Positions 18,357 to 27,343 of a stretch of DNA of 64,000 bases are shown one piece after another. Where the stretch lies: positions 1-64,000 of the forward strand of contig CAMCUB010000004.1 of the NCBI GenBank assembly GCA_945878845.1. The letters run 5' to 3'. Origin of the DNA: Erythrobacter sanguineus. Its GTDB lineage: Bacteria; Pseudomonadota; Alphaproteobacteria; Sphingomonadales; Sphingomonadaceae. Positions within the stretch are counted from its first letter, which is position 1; the number at the start of each line of letters is the position of its first letter. Position numbers and translations under genes: made by a program. The notes below the pieces were generated by a model. It saw only the letters and a list, made by a program, of their open reading frames with translations, ran no database searches and was not told the DNA's origin.

Positions 18357-19175
18357 ATGAAATCGATCCTGCTGCATATCGACCAAGACCCCGCCATGAA
18401 CGCGCGCCTGCAAGTCGCGCTCGACATGGCGCGCGCCACCAATGGCCACATCACCTGCCTCCAGACGGTGAGCTACGACGTGTTCATGCCGGGCGACTTC
18501 TACGGCTCGGCCATCGCCGCGGCGCTCCCCGTGATCCGCGAAAACGCCGACAATCTGCGCGCCAAGATCGAGCGCGAGCTGGAGCATGAAGGCGTGCCCT
18601 TCGACTGGCGCTTCGAATATGGCGTGGCCGGACAGCGCCTGATCGAGGCCTCGCCGCTCGCCGATATCGTGATCCTAGGTCCGGCCGAAGCGGGGATGGA
18701 CGGGCGCGGCCCCTCGGCGCTGGTCGGCGATGTGGTGACCCGCGCGCCGGTGCCCGTGCTGGTGGTGCCCGAGGGCATGCACAGCTTCGATGTCGGCGCG
18801 CCGATGCTGGTCGCGTGGAACGGCTCGGCCGAGAGCGCCCATGCCCTGCGCGCGGCGGTGCCGCTGCTGGCATGCTCGGTGAAGGTGACGCTCGCCTGCG
18901 TGGTCGAGGAGGCGGGTGCAGCGAAAGGCTTCGATTTGCCCAGCACCGAGGGCGCGAAATACCTCGCCCGCCACGGCATCGCCTGCGAGATCGTCGAGAT
19001 CCCGCGCGGCGAGGCGCGGATCGCCGACGCGCTGTTCTCTGCGGCACAGATGCGCGAATGCGTGCTGCTGGTGATGGGCGCCTATGGCCACGCGCGGCTC
19101 GCCGAGCTGGTGCTGGGCGGGGTAACGCGCCACATGCTGAGCGAGCCGCAGATGCCGGTATTGCTAGCGCACTAG
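18357..19175 (+). CDS. Universal stress protein, tandem UspA domains
   Basis: A 272-residue cytoplasmic protein made of two UspA folds (about 1-140 and 150-272). The second carries the ATP-binding pattern G-x2-G-x9-G-(S/T) as GAYGHARLAELVLGGVT. The first has the degenerate equivalent (LGPAEAGMDGRG), so only the second half is likely to bind nucleotide. It is preceded by an FNR-type box and a GGGAGA ribosome-binding site, so induction at low oxygen is predicted. Tandem Usp proteins are common members of FNR regulons. Its stop overlaps that of the convergent MFS gene in CTAG. Confidence 0.92.
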   Translation: MKSILLHIDQDPAMNARLQVALDMARATNGHITCLQTVSYDVFMPGDFYGSAIAAALPVIRENADNLRAKIERELEHEGVPFDWRFEYGVAGQRLIEASPLADIVILGPAEAGMDGRGPSALVGDVVTRAPVPVLVVPEGMHSFDVGAPMLVAWNGSAESAHALRAAVPLLACSVKVTLACVVEEAGAAKGFDLPSTEGAKYLARHGIACEIVEIPRGEARIADALFSAAQMRECVLLVMGAYGHARLAELVLGGVTRHMLSEPQMPVLLAH

Positions 19176-20497
19176 GCGCGCGGGCTATCCTCCGGGGCGG
19201 CCGCATAGGCCTCCGACAGCTGCCGGTACGAGCGCGAGGCGAAGGCGCCGAGGGTCAGCACCACGCCGAGCGTGCCGGTGATGCAGAACACCAGCGCGAT
19301 GCCGCGGTCCGCTCCGGTGCCGAACCAGCCGCCGATCAGCTTCGCGCCCGCGCCGGTGGTCATGAAGGGGATCGCCGCGAACTGCGCCACCGGCCCGATC
19401 AGGAAGGCGGTGAGCGGCGAGGCGGCCTGCTCGACCGACTGCGCAAAGCCGAACACGCGTCCCTGTCGCTCGAAGGGCACGACCCGTTGCAGCGTGGTCT
19501 GCTCGGCGGCTTCGGCAAAGGGGCCGAAGAACATCCAGATCACGCAGCCCGCCGCCAGCAGCGCGATCGAGGGCTGAATGGTGAACAGGCTCGCAGCGGC
19601 CCAAGCGATCAGGTTGACCAGCAGCAGCAGGCGCAGCGGCTTGCTGCCGAGCCCGAACCGGGCGATCACCACGCCGCTGACGATGAAGGCGCTTGAGGCG
19701 AGCGCCCATAGCAGGCCCCACGCCTCCACGCTCATCAGCGACAGGCCATAGCCGTCCATCAGCGCCATGAACACGCCGCCCAGGAGGTTGTTTAAGGTGG
19801 CGAACAGGATCAACGCGAACAGCCCCGGCACCGCCGCCACCACCCGGATCGTGCCGCGCAGGTCGATCTCCTTGCGCCCGTCCGCCGAGGCGGTCTCGGG
19901 CACGGGATCGTTGAAACGCACCGTCAGCAGATGGATGATGGCGAGCGCGCTTAGGGCGATCGCCAGCACCAGCGATCCGCGAATGCCGTCCCAAGCCACC
20001 AGAAAGCCGCTGATCGCCGACGTCACCAGAAACCCGATTCCGCCGACCATCCCGACCAGCCCATTGGCCTTGTCGCGCCGCTCGGGCGGGATCAGCAGGG
20101 TTACCAGCGTGGCGAGCGCGATCATGCGGATATTGCCCGCGATCACCGCGAGCATCACCAGCGTGATGAAGCCCCACAGCGGCACGCTTGCGGTCTCGCC
20201 CATCGCTTGCGGCGGGGTGAGCAGATAGACACCGAGCGCCGCCGCGAACAGCACCAGCGAGGCAGCACTCGATCCGAGCATGATCGGCTTCTTGCGGTGG
20301 TGATCGACCAGAGAGCCGAACCAGATCGCGAAAGCCCCGGTAAACAGCAGGTGGATCCCGCCGATCATGCCGGTGACGAACACCGAGCGGGTTTCGAGAT
20401 AGGCCCAGAACACCAGCGCGAACCAGACCGTGAAATTGACCACGTTCTGGAGCAGGTTGTTGGCGAGAATCGCGTGGAAAGGGTCGATCCGGGGCAT
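19172..20497 (-). CDS. Major facilitator superfamily transporter
   Basis: A 441-residue protein with about 12 hydrophobic segments and the MFS cytoplasmic loop signature (GSLVDHHRKKPIM) between helices 2 and 3. It resembles the drug/siderophore exporter-like branch (MFS_3/EntS type) by overall pattern, but the substrate is unknown. The ATG at 20497 starts MPRIDPFHAILAN, with helix 1 immediately after. The 38-base gap to the upstream tesB gene, in the same direction, suggests co-transcription. Confidence 0.88.
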   Translation of the reverse strand: MPRIDPFHAILANNLLQNVVNFTVWFALVFWAYLETRSVFVTGMIGGIHLLFTGAFAIWFGSLVDHHRKKPIMLGSSAASLVLFAAALGVYLLTPPQAMGETASVPLWGFITLVMLAVIAGNIRMIALATLVTLLIPPERRDKANGLVGMVGGIGFLVTSAISGFLVAWDGIRGSLVLAIALSALAIIHLLTVRFNDPVPETASADGRKEIDLRGTIRVVAAVPGLFALILFATLNNLLGGVFMALMDGYGLSLMSVEAWGLLWALASSAFIVSGVVIARFGLGSKPLRLLLLVNLIAWAAASLFTIQPSIALLAAGCVIWMFFGPFAEAAEQTTLQRVVPFERQGRVFGFAQSVEQAASPLTAFLIGPVAQFAAIPFMTTGAGAKLIGGWFGTGADRGIALVFCITGTLGVVLTLGAFASRSYRQLSEAYAAAPEDSPRA

Positions 20498-20535
20498 GGC
20501 GCGCTTATCGGTCAGCGCTCAGGCCGGAGCAAGGC

Positions 20536-21477
20536 TCACTCCGGCGCGGGCGCAGCCTTGCTGTGGCGCTTTCGCATCATGCCCTCTTGTGCGACGCTCG
20601 CCACCAGCTCGCCCGCAAGGTTGAAGATCCGCCCGCGGTTGAACCCGCGCCCGCCGCCCGACCACGGCGCGTCGGTGGCGTAGAGCAGCCACTCGTCCGC
20701 GCGCGCATCGCGGTGGAACCACAGGGCATGGTCGAGGCTCGCGCCGACCAGCTCGTTGCGCATCCAGCTGAGGCCATGCGGCAGGGCGCTGGTGCCGAGC
20801 AGGGTGTAGTCGCTGGCATAGGTGATGATCGCGCGGTGGAGTTCGGGCGTGTCGGCCGCCCCGGTGATGGGCGCGCAGACGCGGAACCAGCTATGTGCTC
20901 GCGGCTCGCGCGGCTCGCTGCTCATCCAGTGGAGGCGATCGGTTGTGCGCATCTCGATTGGGCGTGGGCGCAGCATCATGCGGCGCTGCTGATCGCTGAG
21001 CCGGTCACCCCAAGCCTCGGCAATCTCGCGGCGCTGGTCCATGTCGGTGCGAAGGTCATCAGGTCGGGGCACGTCGGGCATGGGGGAATCGATGTGTTCG
21101 AGGCCCTCCTCCGGCAGCTGGAAGCTGGCGGTGAGGTTGAGAATCGGGACTGCCATCCCGTCCTCGCCCTCCTGGCTGGCGACGACGCGGCGGTTGGCGA
21201 AGCTCCTCCCGTCGAAATCGCGTTCGATCCGGTATTCGATCCCCGCCCCCTCGCGCCCGCCGCGCAGGAAATAGGCGTGGAGCGAGTGCGCGGCCTTGCC
21301 GTCAGCCACGCTCGCCTGCGCCGCCTGCAAGGCCTGCGCCAGCACCTGCCCGCCGAACACGCGCCCGATCCCGTCGGTCTGCGGCGGCCCGGCGTAAACG
21401 TCGGCGGCGCGCTTTTCGACGCTCAGCAGCCGGACAAGGCCGGCGACCAGTTCTTCATTCGTGGGATCGTCACTCAT
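20536..21477 (-). CDS. tesB: Acyl-CoA thioesterase II
   Basis: A 313-residue double-hotdog thioesterase hydrolysing medium- to long-chain acyl-CoA. Typical features in order are GRVFGGQVLAQAL near residue 40, HSLHAYFLRGG near residue 65, and the C-terminal half with ASDYTLLGTSALPHG, SLDHALWFHR and GFNRGRIFN. Length fits the TesB family (about 286) plus a short C-terminal tail. It is probably transcribed together with the following MFS gene. Confidence 0.93.
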   Translation of the reverse strand: MSDDPTNEELVAGLVRLLSVEKRAADVYAGPPQTDGIGRVFGGQVLAQALQAAQASVADGKAAHSLHAYFLRGGREGAGIEYRIERDFDGRSFANRRVVASQEGEDGMAVPILNLTASFQLPEEGLEHIDSPMPDVPRPDDLRTDMDQRREIAEAWGDRLSDQQRRMMLRPRPIEMRTTDRLHWMSSEPREPRAHSWFRVCAPITGAADTPELHRAIITYASDYTLLGTSALPHGLSWMRNELVGASLDHALWFHRDARADEWLLYATDAPWSGGGRGFNRGRIFNLAGELVASVAQEGMMRKRHSKAAPAPE

Positions 21478-21499
21478 GGCGCAGGGCCATGCGTGCGCT

Positions 21500-22378
21500 T
21501 TACGCGCCCGTCAACCCGAGCTTGCGCATGATGCGGAAGGCATAGGCCTTGGCATAGTTCTGGTGCGGGAAGCGGCCCGGGGCCTTTGGCTTGAACCCCC
21601 GCTCGCGCAGGATCGCGTTGAAGATCCGCGCGTCGCTCTCGCGATAGGACCATTCCGAGCGCCAGGTAATCGACAGCGAAACCGAGGGCGCGGGGCCGTT
21701 CTTCACGAAATGCGGCGCCATCACCGGCACGAACAGCGCCTCGCCGGGGCTGAGCGCGAACTCGGTGCCATGCGCCAGCATCGCGTCATCCCACTTCAAT
21801 TCGCGCGGGCCGCCCGAATGGTAGGTCTCGTGGGCTTCATCGGGCACGAAGCGGATGTCGCCAGCCGGGAACTGGGTCATCACCTTGCTGCCGCGGATCT
21901 GGAGCAGGATGTTGTGCTCCGGATCGAAGTGATAGGGCGTCACCGAATTGGGGCTGGAGACGAAGATGAACCCCTGCGGGGTCAGCATCGCACCCGTCGC
22001 AGCCTCGATCTCGGGGCGGATTTCTTCCAGCAGGCCGAGCAGCAGCTCCTCGTAGGCGGGCACCTGCTCGATGTTCTTGAGCACCGCCCAGCTTTCCGCC
22101 TCGGCCACCTTGCGGATCGTTTCGGCGATGGTCATGCCATTCGATCCCGGCTTGCCGTCGACCCCGATCGGCAGATCGCCGCGGTTGTATTCCACGCTGG
22201 TGAGCGGGAGCTTTTCGGCCAGCCCGGCCAGCGCCTCGATCTCGAGCAGTGGGTGGGCGGTCAGCGCGTGGGTGAGGATATGCGGCTGCTCGGGATAATG
22301 CCGCGCGAATTTGGCGCGCGCAGGCGCGTCGAACACGGTCGCGGGCAGGGCATCGGTGAAGCGGGCGGGGGCGTTCAT
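21500..22378 (-). CDS. JmjC-like cupin protein (putative Fe(II)/2-oxoglutarate oxygenase)
   Basis: A 292-residue protein of the cupin-like/JmjC superfamily. The double-stranded beta-helix is suggested by TPYHFDPEHNILLQIRGSK, which includes an HxD iron-binding motif (HFD), and by a distal GEALFVPVMAPHFV with a possible third histidine ligand. It may be a hydroxylase acting on a protein or small molecule; the substrate is unknown. The track start at 22489 lies inside the neighbour. The ATG at 22378 overlaps the acyltransferase stop (ATGA), so the two are translationally coupled. Confidence 0.8.
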   Translation of the reverse strand: MNAPARFTDALPATVFDAPARAKFARHYPEQPHILTHALTAHPLLEIEALAGLAEKLPLTSVEYNRGDLPIGVDGKPGSNGMTIAETIRKVAEAESWAVLKNIEQVPAYEELLLGLLEEIRPEIEAATGAMLTPQGFIFVSSPNSVTPYHFDPEHNILLQIRGSKVMTQFPAGDIRFVPDEAHETYHSGGPRELKWDDAMLAHGTEFALSPGEALFVPVMAPHFVKNGPAPSVSLSITWRSEWSYRESDARIFNAILRERGFKPKAPGRFPHQNYAKAYAFRIMRKLGLTGA

Positions 22379-23532
22379 TTCTGGCTCCTCGGGCGGGTTT
22401 CGTAAGCCTTGAGCAGGCGGAAAGCGGTGCGGCGAGGGAGGCCGCCGATGGCGATGTTGAGGCTCGCCATGCGCCGCGCATCGCGCCACAGGCGTTCGAT
22501 CATCGGATGGCCTTCGACCGCGCAGCTATCGGCCCAGTGGATGTCTTCGCGCTCTAACAGCGCGAGGTTCTCCAGTTGCAGCAGCATCCCCGGAGAGAAG
22601 CGCGCATAGGCCTCGTCGAAGGCGGTCTTGTAGCTGTAGGCGCCGGGGGCGGTGATGAAATTGGCGAGCATCGCGATGGCGCGGCCATCGAGCCTGAGCG
22701 CCAGCCGTTCCAGCCGTCCGGCCGCCGCGGCGCCCGCGAGCGCCTCGGTGAACAGGGCGGCGGTGTCGGGTGCAGAGGCGAGCGCTGAGCCTGCCTCGCC
22801 CTTCCATCCAGCCGCTTCCAGCGCGAGGAATTCGGCGGTCCATTCGGCGATGCCCTCGGCGCCCTCGACCCGCTCGAAAGCGAGCGCGCCCTCTTCCGCG
22901 AGGCGGTTGTTCTGGCGGCGTAGTTCTTTGCGCTTCTTGGCGCTCATCGCGCTCTCGAGATAGGCCGCTGCCGAGGTCTCGCCCGTCAGCATCGCGCGGT
23001 TCTCCTGCGCGGCGCAATAATGCATCCGGCCCGAGCCGGCGAGGACACAGAGGAGTGCAGCGTGGACCGGGCCCTCGGCGGGCATCTGCGGCAGGTGCAG
23101 GAACAGCGCGCGGCCCGCGCGGCGGTCAAAATGGGCGAGAAGGTCTTGCCAGAAGGCCTCCTCCAGCCCCTCGGCCATCAGCGGCACGCCGCAGAAGGCA
23201 TTGGCGTGGAGCCACACCGCGGCATGGGTGAGCGGGTGGCCGTAATAGCGCGCCTGCCGCGCCACCGGCATCAGCCCGGCCAGACGGCCATCATGGAACC
23301 AGACCTTGACCCGCACGCCGTCCTCCGCGCCCCACTGGCGCAGCGAGGGGAGGAGATACCAGGGCTCGAAGAAAGGATTGGGCTCGGCCGCGCGCAGGGC
23401 GAGGCGCTCCCATGCGGCGAGAAAGGCGGGCTCTTCCAGTTCGGCAAGGGTAAGAAGGCGCACGCCAGCCGTCCCCGCAGCGGGCGCACGCCCTGAGCGG
23501 GTGCGAAAGCTGTCCGCTGACCCCATGTCCAT
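22375..23532 (-). CDS. GNAT-type acyltransferase of the CelD/BioF2-like family
   Basis: A 385-residue protein matching the acetyltransferase family annotated as cellulose biosynthesis CelD-like (PF13480). The central SAKKRKELRRQNNRLAEEG and the C-terminal YSYKTAFDEAYARFSPGMLLQLE are typical of it. It may transfer an acyl group in envelope polysaccharide or lipid metabolism; this is inferred from family members only. Starts at 23532 or 23526 are both possible. It is directly coupled to the JmjC-like gene. Confidence 0.82.
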   Translation of the reverse strand: MDMGSADSFRTRSGRAPAAGTAGVRLLTLAELEEPAFLAAWERLALRAAEPNPFFEPWYLLPSLRQWGAEDGVRVKVWFHDGRLAGLMPVARQARYYGHPLTHAAVWLHANAFCGVPLMAEGLEEAFWQDLLAHFDRRAGRALFLHLPQMPAEGPVHAALLCVLAGSGRMHYCAAQENRAMLTGETSAAAYLESAMSAKKRKELRRQNNRLAEEGALAFERVEGAEGIAEWTAEFLALEAAGWKGEAGSALASAPDTAALFTEALAGAAAAGRLERLALRLDGRAIAMLANFITAPGAYSYKTAFDEAYARFSPGMLLQLENLALLEREDIHWADSCAVEGHPMIERLWRDARRMASLNIAIGGLPRRTAFRLLKAYETRPRSQK

Positions 23533-23658
23533 GACCGTTAACCTCGCCTTGCCGCAGGTATCTGCGCATTCATGCAGGTTGATGCCACAGGGCGATTAAG
23601 AAAGCCTCAGCGCAGGCGCCGGATGTCCGACGGGGGGACAGGGTCTCGGGCAAAGATA

Positions 23659-23688
23659 AACCCCGCCGGGATCGCTCCCGGCGGGGTT
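23659..23688 (-). terminator. Terminator of the pyrophosphatase gene
   Basis: A perfect 13-base inverted repeat (AACCCCGCCGGGA / TCCCGGCGGGGTT) with a 4-base loop lies 24 bases past the hppA stop. In the minus-strand transcript the stem is followed by TATCTTTG, a weak U-rich tail. It also separates hppA from the acyltransferase gene, which starts 127 bases further on. Confidence 0.75.
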
Positions 23689-23711
23689 CATGAATTCACC
23701 AGACTGGCGGG

Positions 23712-25805
23712 TTACGCCGCGCCAGCTGCCAGCGCCGCAAGCAGCAGCAGCGCGACGATATTGGTGATCTTGATCATCGGGTTGACGGCCGGGCCGGCGG
23801 TGTCCTTGTAAGGATCGCCGACCGTGTCGCCCGTCACCGCAGCCTTGTGGGCTTCGGAGCCCTTACCGCCGTGATTGCCGTCTTCGATGTACTTCTTGGC
23901 GTTGTCCCACGCCCCGCCGCCCGAGGTCATCGAGAGCGCGACGAACAGCCCGCCCACGATCACGCCCAGCAGCAGCGCGCCCAGAGCCGCAAAGCCGTTC
24001 GCCTGGCCCGCCACAGCGGTGATCACCAGATAGACGACAATCGGCGCCAGCACCGGCAGCAGCGAGGGAAGGATCATCTCCTTGATCGCCGCCTTGGTGA
24101 CGAGGTCCACCGTGCGGGCATAGTCCGGCTTGGTCTCGTAGGTCATGATGCCCGGGTTCTTGGCGAACTGGTCACGCACGTCCTTCACCACTTCGCCCGC
24201 CGCGCGGCCCACCGCCGTCATGCCCATCGCCCCGAACAGATAGGGGAGCAATGCGCCCAGCAGCAGCCCGACGATGACATACGGGTTCTCGAGGCTGAAA
24301 TCGACCGTCACACCCTTGAACAGCTCGCGCAGGTCGGCGGTGTAGGTGGCGAACAATACCAGTGCGGCGAGCCCGGCCGAACCGATGGCATAGCCCTTGG
24401 TCACGGCCTTGGTGGTGTTGCCGACCGCGTCCAATGCATCGGTCTTCTCGCGCACAGAATCGTCGAGGCCCGCCATTTCGGCAATACCGCCGGCGTTGTC
24501 GGTGACCGGGCCATAGGCGTCGAGCGCGACGACCATCCCGGCGAGCGCCAGCATCGCGGTGGCGGCATAGGCAATGCCCATGAGCCCGGCGAGCTGGTAG
24601 GCGATGATGATCCCTGCGCAGATCACCAGCGTCGGAAGCGCAGTGGCCTCCATGCTGATGGCGAGACCCTGGATCACGTTGGTGCCGTGGCCGGTTTCCG
24701 AAGCCTTGGCGATCGAGCGTACCGGGCGGTAATTGGTGCCCGTGTAATACTCGGTGATCCAGATGATCAGCCCGGTGATGACCAGCCCGAGGAAGCCGCA
24801 GTAGAACAGGGTGCGGCCATTATAGGCCTGCCCTGCAATAGCGGTTTCCATGTCGCCCAGCGTGGCGCTGATGGCGAACCAGATGGCCGGAACCGACAGC
24901 ACGGCGGTGACAAGGAAGCCCTTGTACATCGCGCCCATGATGTTCTTTCCGCCGCCGAGGCGCACGAAATAGGTGCCGATGATCGAGGTGACGATGCACA
25001 CGCCGCCGATCAGCAGCGGCAGCACCATCAGCGCAAACAGGTTCTCGGCGCCCTTCAGCAGCAGAGCGGTCAGCACCATGGTGGCGCCGACGGTCACGAC
25101 ATAGGTCTCGAACAGGTCGGCGGCCATGCCGGCGCAGTCGCCGACGTTGTCGCCGACGTTGTCGGCGATCACGGCCGGGTTGCGCGGATCATCCTCGGGG
25201 ATGCCGGCTTCGACTTTGCCCACCAGATCCGCGCCGACGTCGGCCGCCTTGGTGAAGATCCCTCCGCCCAGACGCGCGAAAATCGAAACCAGCGAAGCGC
25301 CCAGCGCCAACGAGGTGAGGCCGATCACCACCGGACGGCTGTCGGGCGCGAGCGCCGCAGGGCCGGTGAGATACCAGAAGAAGCACGCGATCGCGAGCAG
25401 CGCGAGCCCTGCCACCAGCATACCGGTAATGGCCCCTGCACGGAAGGCGAGGGTCAGACCCTCCTGCAAACCCTTCATCGCTGCGGCGGCGGTGCGCACG
25501 TTGGAGCGCACCGAGACGTTCATGCCGATGAAGCCGGCAACGCCCGAAAGCACCGCGCCCAGCACGAAGCCAACCGCCGGGATCGCGCCCAGCGTGACGG
25601 CAACGATCACTGCGACGATCACGCCGACAATGGCAATCGCGGTGTATTGGCGCTTGAGGTAAGCCTGCGCGCCTTCCTGGATGGCGGCGGCGATTTCCTG
25701 CATTTTATCATCGCCGGCATCCGCGCCAAGCACCTGACGGCCGGTGATGAAGCCATAGACAATGGCAAGCAGCCCCAGCCCAATCGAAATGAGCAATAGA
25801 TTCAC
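23712..25805 (-). CDS. hppA: Membrane-bound proton-translocating pyrophosphatase (K+-independent type)
   Basis: Hydrolyses pyrophosphate and pumps protons across the cytoplasmic membrane. The 697 residues contain about 16 hydrophobic segments and the diagnostic [22 protein letters not shown] and [19 protein letters not shown]. The potassium switch position reads GNTTKA: Lys here marks the K+-independent subclass, while K+-dependent enzymes carry Ala. The GTG at 25805, giving (M)[10 protein letters not shown], puts the first helix at the N-terminus, and GAGGGG lies upstream. The track start at 25853 would add a charged leader. Confidence 0.95.
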   Translation of the reverse strand: MNLLLISIGLGLLAIVYGFITGRQVLGADAGDDKMQEIAAAIQEGAQAYLKRQYTAIAIVGVIVAVIVAVTLGAIPAVGFVLGAVLSGVAGFIGMNVSVRSNVRTAAAAMKGLQEGLTLAFRAGAITGMLVAGLALLAIACFFWYLTGPAALAPDSRPVVIGLTSLALGASLVSIFARLGGGIFTKAADVGADLVGKVEAGIPEDDPRNPAVIADNVGDNVGDCAGMAADLFETYVVTVGATMVLTALLLKGAENLFALMVLPLLIGGVCIVTSIIGTYFVRLGGGKNIMGAMYKGFLVTAVLSVPAIWFAISATLGDMETAIAGQAYNGRTLFYCGFLGLVITGLIIWITEYYTGTNYRPVRSIAKASETGHGTNVIQGLAISMEATALPTLVICAGIIIAYQLAGLMGIAYAATAMLALAGMVVALDAYGPVTDNAGGIAEMAGLDDSVREKTDALDAVGNTTKAVTKGYAIGSAGLAALVLFATYTADLRELFKGVTVDFSLENPYVIVGLLLGALLPYLFGAMGMTAVGRAAGEVVKDVRDQFAKNPGIMTYETKPDYARTVDLVTKAAIKEMILPSLLPVLAPIVVYLVITAVAGQANGFAALGALLLGVIVGGLFVALSMTSGGGAWDNAKKYIEDGNHGGKGSEAHKAAVTGDTVGDPYKDTAGPAVNPMIKITNIVALLLLAALAAGAA

Positions 25806-25833
25806 GAGCAATCCCCTCTCGTCATTATGTCGC

Positions 25834-25886
25834 CTCCCGTTGCCGGGAGCCAAGCGCCTCGTTTTGATCCCATGGGCGCGAGGCGC
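25834..25886 (-). promoter_or_regulatory. Two hairpins in the hppA leader region
   Basis: CTCCCG-TTGC-CGGGAG (25834-25849) and an 8-base inverted repeat GCGCCTCG / CGAGGCGC (25854-25861 and 25879-25886) lie 29-81 bases upstream of the GTG start. They could be leader-RNA hairpins or an operator. The rest of the gap to 26003 holds nothing I can assign. Confidence 0.4.
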
Positions 25887-26003
25887 ACAGTCATAGGGGT
25901 TCGCAATGGGCTGGCAAGCCCGCCCGCGAGTGCCAAAGACGGTTTTGCGCCGCTTTGCGCAATTTAGAGAGGCGCGGGGCGCGGTGCCGGGGCGCGGGCG
26001 CGC

Positions 26004-26861
26004 TCAGCCGTGGCGGTAGCCGAGGCTGGCGGGATCGGCGAGCGCGGTGTCGCCGAGCAGCAGAGGCGCGGGGCCGCGGGGGGCGACGGTGCCGATCCGA
26101 TGCACTGCGACGGGCAGCGCGGCGGCAGGCGGGGCGGTGAACAGCACCTCGTAGTCATCGCCCCAGCGGATGCATTTTTCGAACTGCGCTGGGTCGGCGA
26201 CCGGGACGGCGGCAAGGTCGAGCGCCAGCGTTACCCCGCTCGCCTCGGCCATGCGGAAAGCATCGAGCAGCAGCCCGTCCGAGACGTCCATCATCGCGCT
26301 CACCAGCGGGGCGAGCGCGCGGCCCTCGGCAAGGCGGGGGACCGGTCGGTCGAAGGCGGCGCGGTGTTCGCTCGAGCCCTCGAAGCCGAGCATCGCGCGC
26401 CCCACGGGGCCGGTGATCCACACCCCGTCGCCCGGCTGCGCCCCACTGCGGGATGGCACCGGTACATGGGTCGCCCGCCCGATGGCCGTCAGGCCGAGGG
26501 CGCGCGCGCCGGCTGCTGCAATCGTATCTCCGCCGAGCAAGGGGGTGTCGAAGGCGGTCAGAGCCGCGCGCAAGCCCTCAATGAACCGCGCATCGTCGCG
26601 CCCGAGCATGTGGCCCAGCAGCACGCCCACCGGCTCCGCGCCCTTGGCGGCGAGGTCGGACAGATTGGTCGCAACCAGCTTCCACGCCACGTCCGCCATG
26701 TCGGCATCGGCGCGGAAATGGGTGCCCTCGGCCATCATGTCGTGGGTGATGACGAGGGTTTCGGTGCCGAACGCGATGACCGCGGAATCATCCATGAGCC
26801 CGCGCGCGCCCGGGTGGAGCGGCAGGGCGCGCAGCGCGGCGATGAAGTCAGGCTCGTTCAC
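26004..26861 (-). CDS. thiL: Thiamine-monophosphate kinase
   Basis: Phosphorylates thiamine monophosphate to thiamine pyrophosphate, the last step of the cofactor pathway. The 285-residue protein shows the PurM/AIRS-like fold: DDSAVIAFG near the N-terminus, MAEGTHFRAD, TNLSDLAAKGAEPVG, GGDTIAA, MMDVSDGLLLDAFRMAEAS and the C-terminal GDDYEVLFTA. The start is GTG at 26861. It follows nusB by 11 bases, an association seen in many bacteria, and is the last gene of hisG-hisD-nusB-thiL. Confidence 0.94.
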   Translation of the reverse strand: MNEPDFIAALRALPLHPGARGLMDDSAVIAFGTETLVITHDMMAEGTHFRADADMADVAWKLVATNLSDLAAKGAEPVGVLLGHMLGRDDARFIEGLRAALTAFDTPLLGGDTIAAAGARALGLTAIGRATHVPVPSRSGAQPGDGVWITGPVGRAMLGFEGSSEHRAAFDRPVPRLAEGRALAPLVSAMMDVSDGLLLDAFRMAEASGVTLALDLAAVPVADPAQFEKCIRWGDDYEVLFTAPPAAALPVAVHRIGTVAPRGPAPLLLGDTALADPASLGYRHG

Positions 26862-26872
26862 AGGGCGATGGA

Positions 26873-27343
26873 TTAGCCCGCGCGCGCTTCCTTGGCCACC
26901 GCATCAAGGATGCCGTTGACGAACTTCGCCTGCCCGTCGTCGAAGAACGCCTTGGCGACCTCGACATATTCGTTGATCGTCACGGCGGCAGGCACGTCGG
27001 CGCGGGCGATCAGTTCATAGGTGCCGGCGCGCAGCACCTGCAACATGGTCTTGTCGAGCCGCGCGAGGCTCCAGCCGTTTGCCAGCTTTCCGGCGACCAG
27101 CGCGTCTATCTCGTCGCGGCGGGCATCGACGCCGCGCACCACGTCATCGAAGAACGGCACCTCGGCGTCGGCATACTCGGCCTCATCGAAATCCTCGTCG
27201 TCGATCGTGCGCCCCAGCCGATGCTGGTGGAATTCGTCGAGCAGCCGGGCGAGCGCGGTGCCCTCCATGTGCTGCTGATACAGCGCCTGGACGGCGGCAA
27301 GGCGCGCGGCCGAGCGGGCTTGCGAACGGGCGGGATGGTTCAT
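26873..27343 (-). CDS. nusB: Transcription antitermination factor NusB
   Basis: A 156-residue all-helical RNA-binding protein that works with NusE (S10) in rRNA antitermination. Recognisable parts are ARLAAVQALYQQ at the N-terminus, the loop-facing region near residue 85, LRAGTYELIARADVPAAVTINEYVEVAKAF and the C-terminal FVNGILDAVAKE. The ATG at 27343 overlaps the hisD stop (ATGA). The histidine-nusB-thiL arrangement suggests one transcript from hisG. Confidence 0.96.
   Translation of the reverse strand: MNHPARSQARSAARLAAVQALYQQHMEGTALARLLDEFHQHRLGRTIDDEDFDEAEYADAEVPFFDDVVRGVDARRDEIDALVAGKLANGWSLARLDKTMLQVLRAGTYELIARADVPAAVTINEYVEVAKAFFDDGQAKFVNGILDAVAKEARAG

Noticed and set aside
23847-25799. 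650-residue plus-strand ORF opposite hppA
   Set aside because: A composition-driven shadow: it mirrors the pyrophosphatase, and its translation is His/Gln/Arg-rich with no domain.
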